DNA from: Actinostola sp. cb2023
Taxonomy: Eukaryota; Cnidaria; Anthozoa; Actiniaria; Actinostolidae
Reading direction: 5' to 3'
Assembly (NCBI GenBank): GCA_033675265.1
Contig: JAUJYZ010001389.1
Span: 154,493-218,492, forward strand
DNA length: 64,000 nt
Part shown: piece after piece, positions 1 through 12,200 of the stretch
Position numbering within the stretch: position 1 is the first letter of the stretch
Layout of the letters: each line of letters starts with the position of its first letter
Position numbers and translations under genes: made by a program
Notes under the pieces: model-generated
Told to the model about the DNA's origin: nothing
Database searches by the model: none
The model's input: only the letters and a program-made list of their open reading frames with translations

Positions 1-217
1 TAGTGTCTGTAGAGTTGTTTGTTTGTTGTCGTGTTTTGTTGAGTTCAGTGTCTTTCAAGTTATGTACATAAGATTGTTTCTTATTTTGTTGATTATGTCG
101 TGTCAGAGGCAGCAAGTAATCCCGTACCAGGCCACCACGGGCGTACTCTAGTAGTAGCAATACAGCAGTGTCTGTCTCACAATGTTGGTGCAGTTCAACC
201 ATGAATGGACATTTGGA
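1..217 (-). CDS. RPS6KC1: RPS6KC1-like exon (kinase hinge), cut by window edge
   Basis: Open from an acceptor-like TTTCTCTTCAAG at 218 to the window edge. It encodes KCPFMVELHQHCETDTAVLL and then LEYARGGLVRDYLLPL, i.e. the beta-4/beta-5 strands, hinge and alpha-D of a kinase fold. It continues in phase into a low-complexity Asn/Gln/Thr stretch. The DFG and HRD-equivalent regions are not in the window. Confidence 0.65.
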
Positions 218-3200
218 CTTGAAGAGAAACAATTCATTATTATTATGAAGATGGAAGTACATTTGAAAATGCTTTGAACTCTTTGAACTTTTTAAATTTT
301 TTATCACTTTTGATATTGACGATGATGATGATGATGATGATGATGATATCAATATATTATTATTGTCATTATGGATTTTAAAGAATCTCAGTTTTCAAGG
401 TAACTGAGGTCTAGTGAAGCTATCTATCAACATACAATAACTGTTATCAACTATCTTTATGGCAAATAAAATAGGTGAATTGTGATTGGTCACTTTAAGG
501 TCCATAACTTTCCGTCCCCTCCTACACAATTTTACAAGGAAAAGAAAAGAAAACAAGCCCTATAATAAACATCTTATTAATCTCGTTTGTTCGGTCCGTA
601 CCGCCATCTATTGCTATAAAGTAGATTGGAGAACATTCATGTCACCAAACAGAAGATGGTCTCAACTGAAAGTACATGTACACATGTACAGCTATTTCAA
701 TAAACTGGATTATCTGAAATGGGCGATTCGAGTCCGACAGGATTTGTGGGTGGTTTATTAAAAACTGCAGCTCGTACCCACAATTCCTCTTGGTCTCAGA
801 TCACCCATTTCAGATCGTCTATGATCAATGTTTATTGAGATAGGTGTATACATGTATGACGCCATGAACAAACTTACGTAGGCTGCTTTGACGAGTTGTC
901 TTCTTCGTTTTACTCGCTTTGATTTGTGACGAGAATGATGTCCCTCTGTCTTGGGTAAAACCTGCACAAACCAACCAGATAGTCGATATATAGAGATTGG
1001 ATTATATTCACGAGTTGTTTGGATCACAACACGAACGAGCGAGTGAATATAAACCCGTACAAAGCACTTTCTATGATGTGATCTCTTTATTACATACAGT
1101 CATTCTCAAAAAGGATGTCCAGATGATAAGACTACAATACTACAATAAAGTCACGTGATTCATTATGTATTCAATTTCCTCGCGTGGAATTTCAATTTGA
1201 GATGCAAAACTTCACGGCATTGTGAGAACTGAATGTAATGCCGCCGGTATCAACTCGCAGTTCCGCGTGCAGAAATTGAAAACATAATGAATCACGTGAC
1301 TTTATTGTAGTATTGTAGTCTTTTCATCTGGACAACCTTTTTGAGACTTAAGAGTGAACAGTTTCTGTAAATATCAAACATTTTGATAAATATTTGGCCA
1401 CTTGAAAAAATAGATTTCTCTGAAACTTTGCATACAAGTAAGTATTCCTGCCCTGATTACAAAAATATACTTGTAAGGCGTCGGCACCTTTGGTTTCCAT
1501 GGCAATTTGAAGTGATTTTCAGCCTCTCAAAAGTCAAAATTTCTCCATCTTTGAACACGTGCTGCAATTTCTCTGTAGCTCTTTCATCAACAACAATCAT
1601 GTCATGTGAAAGAACCATCCTTAGTCTTTTCCGTTCACGGGTAATTTTGGATTCCGTTGCTATAGCAACCGTGCACACGCATCGCGGGCGCAACATACTT
1701 TTATATTTTTAAAAATGCCTTATTTTGGCCTATATTCTGGCTTCGATAACTCTGATGGTAACGCTCAGATTGTAAAGCTTCCAGTCACATTTACATACTT
1801 TATCCAACTGCTATTGAAAAAAGCTTTCAAATTTTTGGGGCCTAAAATAACGGTCTTCTGACATCCACTGAAACACATCGTGGTGAAGCAAATCCTTCAA
1901 AATAGAAAAAATCATGGAAAGTAAACCATCTGAAAAGTAAACTTCTGATGTCGTCTAAAAACTAAATAATCAATGATTACCTAATATAACACCTACAATT
2001 TAAGTTAGCTTTCTAATAGCTGAAATAAATATTATACGAAGGCGATTAATTTGCATAATTAATTATAACTTTTTGCACAATTTAAATTAAAATTGCTCAA
2101 AATTATTCAACTTTTTGATAGTCAAACTTCGCTCACTGGAAATTTTGAATTCATAGACTATTATGCCGGGCATTTCAAACCATAGCTTTAATAAATAATT
2201 CATATGGTTTCTATGGCAACCTGACTTTACATGTACAAGCAAATAAGAATGCGTTTCTTTTAAAAAGCACGATTTTATATTAGACAACATTTGGCATTAA
2301 AGTATTAATCTTAAATTATAAAAAAATGGTGTTACATATGTAAGGCATTCAAAATAATAGAAGTGTTTTGAGCCACCATATTATTTTTGTTTGGTAAACA
2401 ACGTTCATATTGCTTTCACACTTAGCCGATGAGAGTGGGCAAATCAATTAGCTGCCTCACTCATGGAATGATGTTAGAACAGAATATAGGTGGGATTATA
2501 GGTGGGACTATATGCCTGGCCTGTACGTTGTTCTGGCGACAAAAATATATTTGCTTGTTTTATTTATTTGTAGAATTCCTTTTTGTTTGTTTGTTTGCTG
2601 CACCTTTTAGTAAAGTTGACTATTCATGTTACCTCGATCACGCCTCTGCGATGTACTTGTATTTTGAAATCCTTTTCAAGCTTGTTTTTTTTGTCTTTTA
2701 TAAAAAATGTTTAACTCCACGAAACTTTTTAGTGCGTTTTACGCACACATCGCGTAACTCGAACTCACTAAATTCTCTTAGTCACTTTTAGTTATGCTCT
2801 GGGTGTGGCAAAGACAGATTTGGGTGTGGTCAAGCGCGTAACTCAAAAAGCGTGTAATTGAACTATGATACGTGTAATTTGAAATGCGCATAACTCGAAT
2901 AATACCCTATCGGCCCCAAATGATTTCATCTTTCTATCGAATAGCTGTGGATTATACTCTGGTAATCATACCGAATACGGCAGAATGTGCTGAGCCACAC
3001 AATAGGCGACTTGCACTAAGAGGTTACGTGACCCTAACTCCCATAAATCGACCAGCAGTGTCAAATTGAACTCCAGAAATGAAACAAGCAGCTAGAAATT
3101 AGTTAAAGTGCGAAGTCAGTTCAGATCATGTAATGTCTGACCCAGGAGAAATGGCATTAAAAATAAAATCGATGGTTTTCTAAGATTTTGTTTGGAAAAT

Positions 3201-6200
3201 GCATTGGATGGCAAGAGGCGTTCCATCCAATGCATTTTCCAAACAAAGTCTTAGAAAACAATTGATTCTGACTTTTCATTCGATAGTTTTTGCCGGTTAT
3301 ATTTCATGATAGAGCAGCCTTATTCAAAACGGCTGATCTTCACTTCATCTCCGTAAAATTCTCAGATCTGTACTCGCGTTCAGTACGTCACTTTTGACCC
3401 AAACACGCCAGACTCCCACCATCTTCAGTACACAAAGGTAGTTTGAAAGGTATAGAGAAATGATGTAATATACAATCTAAACGTAGTAGTGGACGAAGCG
3501 TTTCCAACAATACAGTGATGTCACAAGTCCACCTTGGTCAAATATAGAATGTCTTCAGGTATTATTCGGAAACAGCTAGCTCATTAGGCAACTTCAAACT
3601 GTTATAACTCGAACACTATAGTGACGGTAGAACTATAAAACTTTGCCAGAGTATTCACAACACTGATGATTATCTTTTATTGATTAAAAGTTTGTTGATT
3701 GGTTGCATGTGACCTTTAACAACATTCACCAAAACTCGGCCTTTTTAGAATCTTGATGCCAAGTTCTAATTTGCTTTCTATAAAGGAAATACGTTTGCAA
3801 ATAGAGGCTCATAATAACGACTCCATCAGCGATCCCCCACAACGTTCAGCAAATAAGTTTATATCTGGTTTATATTCTTATGGATTTTAAGAATATTTTA
3901 GCGTTCAATTTTTCTGTAACATTATATAAAATTTCTTACTATGGAAACTGATCTCTGAAGTGGTAACATGTCTGTTCGGAATTTTGTCTCACTGGAGTGT
4001 TTTGTACCATTTTTGAATGAAATGATTGGCTTAAAGTGATCACGTGGTACAAAATTCCGAACGGAAATGTTACCACTTTAGTGATTTCCATAGTATATAT
4101 AGCTAATTGCATAATCATTGTCGGGTTGAAAATCATAAATCATAAAAGCTGAGACCACAAGGATGGATGGGAAATCAATTCATGACCTGCATATTACATA
4201 CAGATATATTCAATGTTCTCGTAGTTTTGAAGATATATGAGCTATTTAACTAAGATCCTACAAGTCTGGATAAAAAGGTTGATCATTTGATGGTTTTATT
4301 TGAGAGTTTTGCTTTCCCAGAATTCCTTTTGGTCATAGCTTTCATGATTTTCAACCCGACAACGATTTTGCAATTAGCTATATAACTTATGTGAATGATA
4401 AAAAAACGAAAGGTTCAATTCAATGGGAATTTGCCTGTTAAAACGCTTATGTGATGAGTTTGATATATCATCATCATCTTTTACTGGAAAACAAAAGGCT
4501 CCTTATACATCGAGGCACTTATAATAATTGCTCTTGCAAGTTTGAATCAGATAACGTCAACAAATGCTGATACATATATATTACAGTCCGAACTAGCGTT
4601 GATGATCAAGTGAAAAGGCAGGGATTGACTGTTGTCCAAGTTCACTGGCGTAAGTAACTTGACTATGTTCAATACCAAACAAAAATAATAAGGTGGCACA
4701 AAACACTTCTATTATTTTGAATGCCTTAACGCCTTTTTATTTAAGATTAAATAAATACTTTAATGCTGAATGTTAAGTTCAAAATAAAATCGTGTTTTTA
4801 AAGAAATAACATGCACATTTGGCTTATTTACATGTAAATCACGTTGCCATAGAAACCATATTAATTATTTATTAAAGCTATGGTTTGAAATGCCCGGCAT
4901 AATAGTCTATGGATACACAGTTTCAAAAGATGCAGTGAGCAAAGTTTGACCATCAAAAAGTTGAATAATTTTGAGCAATTTTAATTTAAATCGTGCAAAT
5001 TTTTAAAAATAATTATGCAAATTAATCGGCTTCGTATAATATTTATTTCAGATATTAGAAAGCTAACTTAAATTGTAGGTGTTATATTAGGTAATCATTG
5101 ATTATTTAGTTTTTAGACGACATCAGAAGTTTACTTTTCAGATGGTTTACTTTCCATGATTTTTTCTATTTTGAAGGATTTGCTTCACCACGATGTGTTT
5201 CAGTGGATGTCAGAAGACCGTTATTTTAGGCCCCAAAAATTTGAAAGCTTTTTTCAATAGCAGTTGAACAAAGTATGTAAATGTGATTGGCAGCTTTAGA
5301 ATCTGAGTGTTACCATCAGAGTTATCGAAGGCAAAATATAGGACAAAATAAGACATTTTGAAAAATATAAAAGCATGTTGCGCCCGCGATGCGTGTGCAC
5401 AGTTGCTATAGCAACAGAATCCAACATTACCCGTGAACGGAAAAGACTAAGGATGGTTCTTTCACGACATGATTGTTGTTGATGAAAGAGCTACAGAGAA
5501 ATTGCAGCACGTGTTCAAAGATGGAGAAATTTTGACTTTTGAGAGGCTGAAAATCACTCCAAATTAACATTGGGCCGTTGCCATGGAAACCAAAGGTGCC
5601 GACGCATTACAAGTATATTTTTGTAATCAGGGCAGGAATACTTACTTGTATGCAAAGTTTCAGAGAAATCTATTTTTTCAAGTGGCCAGCTGATGTTTGA
5701 TTTTTCTAGAAAATCACTCTTAAATTGTTTTACTTCGGTTCTCAGTATTATGCGAACTCAGACATTCAAACATTCGGCTGGAACTTGGTTTTTCGCTGAC
5801 GTCAATCATATTCAAAACTTAAACAAATTCAAAACTAAATACATTCTTCGACCAAATGATCCATATTTTAGCTCAAATTCATATTTGGTCATTATTTTTA
5901 AGTTTTCTGATTTTTTCAGTATGTTGATTGACAGAAGCAATAATAATAATAATAATAATCTTTATTTATATAGCGTTATTTCTTCTAAAAAACCAATAGC
6001 GCTTAACAATATTACTACTAATAAAGCAAAATACTGAGAATCGCAGTAATCAAAACAGTCCTCTCCGGTCTTTTATTTTCAGTAAAAGTCCAAAAATCGA
6101 CTGTCGATACTTGAATGAAATTATTTTATAGTTCGCTTGAAGTTCTGTGTCGGTTTTTCCTCTTTCAATAATACAAGGTTTCTAGAGGTTTTTTGTTTGT

Positions 6201-9200
6201 CTGTTTGTCAATTGAGGAGAATTGGTCAGCCATTTTATGAACACACAAAACCATCGTCTCTCGGCTGGGAAAGCCTGTTTCTTTTTCTCGTTCTCTGATT
6301 GGCTGGAGATTTGAATTCTCGATACTGATTGGTTATATTTTTCACATGTGAAAAGTCCTCTACGATGCTGAGTGGTTATATTTTTCACATGAGAAAAGTC
6401 CTCTACGATGCTGATTGGTTATATTTTTCACATGTGAAAAGTCCTCTACGATGCTGATTGGTTATATTTTTCACATGTGAAAAATCCTCTACGATGCTGA
6501 TTGGTTATATTTTTCACATGTGAAAAGTCCTCTACGATGCTGAGTGGTTATATTTTTCACATGTGAAAAATCCTCTACGATGCTGATTGGTTATATTTTT
6601 CACATGTGAAAAGTCCTCTACGATGCTGATTGGTTATATTTTTCACATGTGAAAAGTCCTCTACGATGCTGATTGGTTATATTTTTCACATGAGAAAAGT
6701 CCTCTACGATGCTGATTGGTTATATTTTTCACATGTGAAAAGTCCTCTACGATGCTGATTGGTTATATTTTTCATATATGAAAAGTCCTCTACGATGCTG
6801 ATTGGTTATATTTTTCACATGTGAAAAGTCCTCTACGATGCTGATTGGTTATATTTTTCACATGTGAAAAGTCCTCTACGATGCTGATTGGTTATATTTT
6901 TCACATGAGAAAAGTCCTCTACGATGCTGATTGGTTATATATTTTTCACATGTGAAAAGTCCTCTACGATGCTGATTGGTTATATTTTAAGTCCTCTACG
7001 ATGCTGATTGGTTATATTTTTCACATGTGAAAAGTCCTCTACGATGCTGATTGGTTATATTTTTCACATGCGAAAAGTCCTCTACGATGCTGATTGGTTA
7101 TATTTTTACTCGTGCCCAGGCCGTAGGCCGCACGAGTTATAAAACCCAACGCGTATTTTTTTTTTTTGGGCGTCAGTTGCACAATATCCGGTCACATGGT
7201 ATCGAGACCAAATACCGGGCCTAGTATCTCCATCACGTGTAAATGTATTGGAACCATTTGGCGTCAGTTGTGCAATATCCGGTCACATGGTATCAAGACC
7301 CTAGTATCTCTATTATGTTTAAATGTATTGGAACCATTTATATACAAACATTTATCTGTCTCACAATCGATGTGGGACTTTGTCAAATCCAAAACACTAC
7401 GCATGACCACTAATTACTCGAACCCAGACCCCAAACATTTGCCACAGACCGGTAGCTGCCACGAAATTTACATACCACAGGTATCCAGCATCCCTTGCGG
7501 TTAGCACATGGTGCACATGCTCAGAAGTACAAGACGACGGCCATTTTGGATTTTAGACATGTGGAAGAAGACTTCAACGATTCGTGTGGAATTCTACGAG
7601 CAAAATCTTGCACTTTTTACTCGTCGGAGTGTTAAGTTAAGTGTTGAAGACGAGAAGATCTTCAAATTTGAGATCGCCACCCCTTCCATTCGTGAGGGAG
7701 CTGTTGTAGCAGCAAATAACGAAGAGACCAGCAAATATATGGTCGCCACCCCTTCCATTCGTGAGGGAGCTGTCCCAGCAGCAAATAACGAAGAGACCAG
7801 CAAATATATGGTCGCCCACCCCTTCCATTCGCGAGGGAGCTGTCCCAGCAGCAAATAACGAAGAGACCACAAGTACGGTCGAATTGCAAAGGTATAATGA
7901 AACAAACAAGTATCAAATGAACCAATGTTATCAAAAATCAAAGTTATACTATGAAACAAACAGTAAACAAATGAACCATTGTTATCAAAAATCAAAGTTA
8001 TTGAAACACTCAAATCTACAAAACTGTCATGCCAAAAGTGTTGTTGCCGTTGGTTGTACTTCTGTATCTTATGATATGAGGAGAGAAGTAAGTCAGAAAT
8101 ATGATAATAATTATCTTAGTCAATCAAGAAGAGCCAAGCATAAAATATCAAAAATCTTAGTTACTATTGATTGTTATCCAATATGCAATAAACAGCATCA
8201 GAGGTATTGTATTTCAAGGAGAAAGTTACTGATTTCAGGTGACATTGAAGTAAACCCAGGCCCAGTTTCCAATGCAAATAATACAGTGCCAAGAATTCCC
8301 CCAATGGTGTTATTACAGTCTAGATTAACCGAGCAAGGTTTAAGATCAATAGATGTTGGCGGTGCAGGTGATTGTTTTTTTTAGAACAGTATCACATCAA
8401 TTATATGGTGAAACCAACTATCACATGGATGTACGTACTACTGGTGTTCAATACATGAGAAATAATCCAGAAAGGTTTATTGAGAGTAATACAGCTTACT
8501 CATGGGTAAAGTACATATCTAATATGTCTCGACAAGGTACATGGTGTGATGCACTAATCATACAAGCAGTTGCAGATGCTATGAATCTTACCATCCGTAT
8601 TACATGCAGAATCAAATGAGGGCTTTGCAGCATTCACTGTTATGCGCATGTGCGAGACAATTCAGTAGTACAAGACTCCATGATATATGCTTTTGCTCTG
8701 ACGCCGCTAGCTAGACACACACCAGCTTTGACAATATCATTGTGTAAATACATTCCATTTGCCCTATAATCTGATTTGATTTGATTTTGACTTTATTTTT
8801 AGTGACGGTTTTGGATTTGATAATGTCCCACATCGATTGATAGAAAGATAAATGTTTGTATATAAATGGTTCCAATACATATATACTTGATGAAGATACT
8901 AGGCCCCGGTCTTCTCCCCTTGCCCTCCCCACATAGAATATACAGGGATTCCAATTCAACTAACTTGGGTGATCCAAAGCATTCCCACCAGGGCACGAGT
9001 GAACCCTGCCGACAGGGTCTAGTTCATATATGAAAAGTCCTCTACGATGCTGATTGGTTATATTTTTCACATGTGAAAAGTCATCTACGATGCTGATTGG
9101 TTATATTTTTCACATGTGAAAAGTCATCTACGATGCTGATTGGTTATATTTTTCACATGTGAAAAGTCCTCTACGATGCTGATTGGTTATATTTTTCACA

Positions 9201-12200
9201 TGTGAAAAGTCATCTACGATGCTGATTGGTTATATTTTTCACATGTGAAAAGTCCTCTACGATGCTGATTGGTTATATTTTTCATATATGAAAAGTCCTC
9301 TACGATGCTGATTGGTTATATTTTTCACATGTGAAAAGTCATCTACGATGCTGATTGGTTATATTTTTCACATGTGAAAAGTCCTCTACGATGCTGATTG
9401 GTTATATTTTTCACATGTGAAAAGTCCTCTACGATGCTGATTGGTTTATATTTTTCACATGAGAAAAGTCCTCTACGATGCTGATTGGTTATATTTTTCA
9501 CATGTGAAAAGTCCTCTACGATGCTGATTGGTTATATTTTAAGTCCTCTACGATGCTGATTGGTTATATTTTTCACATGTGAAAAGTCCTCTACGATGCT
9601 GATTGGTTATATTTTTCACATGTGAAAAGTCCTCTACGATGCTGATTGGTTATATTTTTCACATGTGAAAAGTCCTCTACGATGCTGATTGGTTATATTT
9701 TTCACATGTGAAAAGTCCTCTACGATGCTGATTGGTTATATTTTTCACATGCGAAAAGTCCTCTACGATGCTGATTGGTTATATTTTTCACATGTGAAAA
9801 GTCCTCTACGATGCTGAGTGGTTATATTTTTCACATGTGAAAATCCTCTACGATGCTGATTGGTTATATTTTTCACATGTGAAAAGTCCTCTACGATGCT
9901 GATTGGTTATATTTTTCACATGCGAAAAGTCCTCTACGATGCTGATTGGTTATATTTTTCACATGTGAAAAGTCCTCTACGATGCTGATTGGTTATATTT
10001 TTCACATGTGAAAAGTCCTCTACGATGCTGATTGGTTATATTTTTCACATGTGAAAAGTCCTCTACGATGCTGAGTGGTTATATTTTTCACATGTGAAAA
10101 ATCCTCTACGATGCTGATTGGTTATATTTTTCACATGTGAAAAGTCCTCTACGATGCTGATTGGTTATATTTTTCACATGCGAAAAGTCCTCTACGATGC
10201 TGATTGGTTATATTTTTCACATGTGAAAAGTCCTCTACGATGCTGAGTGGTTATATTTTTCACATGTGAAAAATCCTCTACGATGCTGATTGGTTATATT
10301 TTTCACATGTGAAAAGTCATCTACGATGCTGATTGGTTATATTTTTCACATGTGAAAAGTCCTCTACGATGCTGATTGGTTATATTTTTCACATGTGAAA
10401 AGTCCTCTACGATGCTGATTGGTTATATTTTTCACATGAGAAAAGTCCTCTACGATGCTGATTGGTTATATTTTTCACATGTGAAAAGTCCTCTACGATG
10501 CTGATTGGTTATATTTTAAGTCCTCTACGATGCTGATTGGTTATATTTTTCACATGTGAAAAGTCCTCTACGATGCTGATTGGTTATATTTTTCACATGT
10601 GAAAAGTCCTCTACGATGCTGAGTGGTTATATTTTTCACATGTGAAAAGTCCTCTACGATGCTGATTGGTTATATTTTTCACATGAGAAAAGTCCTCTAC
10701 GATGCTGATTGGTTATATTTTTCACATGTGAAAAGTCCTCTACGATGCTGATTGGTTATATTTTAAGTCCTCTACGATGCTGATTGGTTATATTTTTCAC
10801 ATGTGAAAAGTCCTCTACGATGCTGATTGGTTATATTTTCACATGTGAAAAGTCCTCTACGATGCTGATTGGTTATATTTTTCACATGAGAAAAGTCCTC
10901 TACGATGCTGATTGGTTATATTTTTCACATGTGAAAAGTCCTCTACGATGCTGATTGGTTATATTTTAAGTCCTCTACGATGCTGATTGGTTATATTTTT
11001 CACATGTGAAAAGTCCTCTACGATGCTGATTGGTTATATTTTTCACATGTGAAAAGTCCTCTACGATGCTGAGTGGTTATATTTTTCACATGTGAAAAGT
11101 CCTCTACGATGCTGATTGGTTATATTTTTCACATGAGAAAAGTCCTCTACGATGCTGATTGGTTATATTTTTCACATGTGAAAAGTCCTCTACGATGCTG
11201 ATTGGTTATATTTTAAGTCCTCTACGATGCTGATTGGTTATATTTTTCACAGTCCTCTACGATGCTGATTGGTTATATTTTTCACATGTGAAAAGTCCTC
11301 TACGATGCTGATTGGTTATATTTTTCACATGTGAAAGGGCCTCTACGATGCTGATTGGTTATATTTTTCACATGCGAAAAGTCCTCTACGATGCTGATTG
11401 GTTATATTTTTCACATGTGAAGTCTTCTACGATGCTGATTGGTTATATTTTTCACATGTGAAAAGTCCTCTACGATGCTGATTGGTTATATTTTTCACAT
11501 GTGAAAAGTCCTCTACGATGCTGATTGGTTATATTTTTCACATGTGAAAAGTCCTCTACGATGCTGATTGGTTATATTTTTCACATGCGAAAAGTCCTCT
11601 ACGATGCTGATTGGTTATATTTTTCACATGTGAAGTCTTCTACGATGCTGATTGGTTATATTTTTCACATGTGAAAAGTCCTCTACGATGCTGATTGGTT
11701 ATATTTTTCACATGTGAAAAGTCCTCTACGATGCTGATTGGTTATATTTTTCACATGTGAAAAGTCCTCTACGATGCTGATTGGTTATATTTTTCACATG
11801 TGAAAAGTCTACGATGCTGATTGGTTATATTTTTCACATGTGAAAAGTCCTCTACGATGCCGATTGGTTATATTTTTCACATGTGAAAAGTCCTCTACGA
11901 TGCTGATTGGTTATATTTTAGTCCTCTACGATGCTGATTGGTTATATTTTTCACATGTGAAAAGTCCTCTACGATGCTGATTGGTTATATTTTTCACATG
12001 TGAAAAGTCCTCTACGATGCTGATTGGTTATATTTTTCACATGTGAAAAGTCCTCTACGATGCTGATTGGACGTATTATTTGAAAGGTTTATGATACACA
12101 ATTATCATTATTATGAATTATCATTATATATACTAAACTACTATTAGTAGATAATTATTAACAGACAATCCAAGACTCAGAGCAAAATTCAGTGTCATTT

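Larger units (their letters stand above)
1348..5722. mobile_element. Large foldback element, 4.4 kb with about 1 kb inverted arms
   Basis: Left arm about 1348-2400 and right arm about 4668-5722 are inverted copies, visibly related over their whole length with scattered differences. Examples: TCAACTTTTTGATAGTCAAA (2108) against CCATCAAAAAGTTGAATAAT (4951), and GCATACAAGTAAGTATTCCT against AGGAATACTTACTTGTATGC at the outer ends. The spacer (2400-4668) has no convincing gene but holds a hairpin and two MITEs. No transposase is seen, so it is non-autonomous or a segmental inverted duplication. Confidence 0.85.

Noticed and set aside
1383..1712. Frames of about 80-110 codons on both strands
   Set aside because: They lie in the foldback arm, are not kept open in the opposite arm and show no motif.
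6319..12070. CRISPR-like regular array
   Set aside because: The units are head-to-tail without variable spacers, and the sequence is from an animal genome; it is a satellite.
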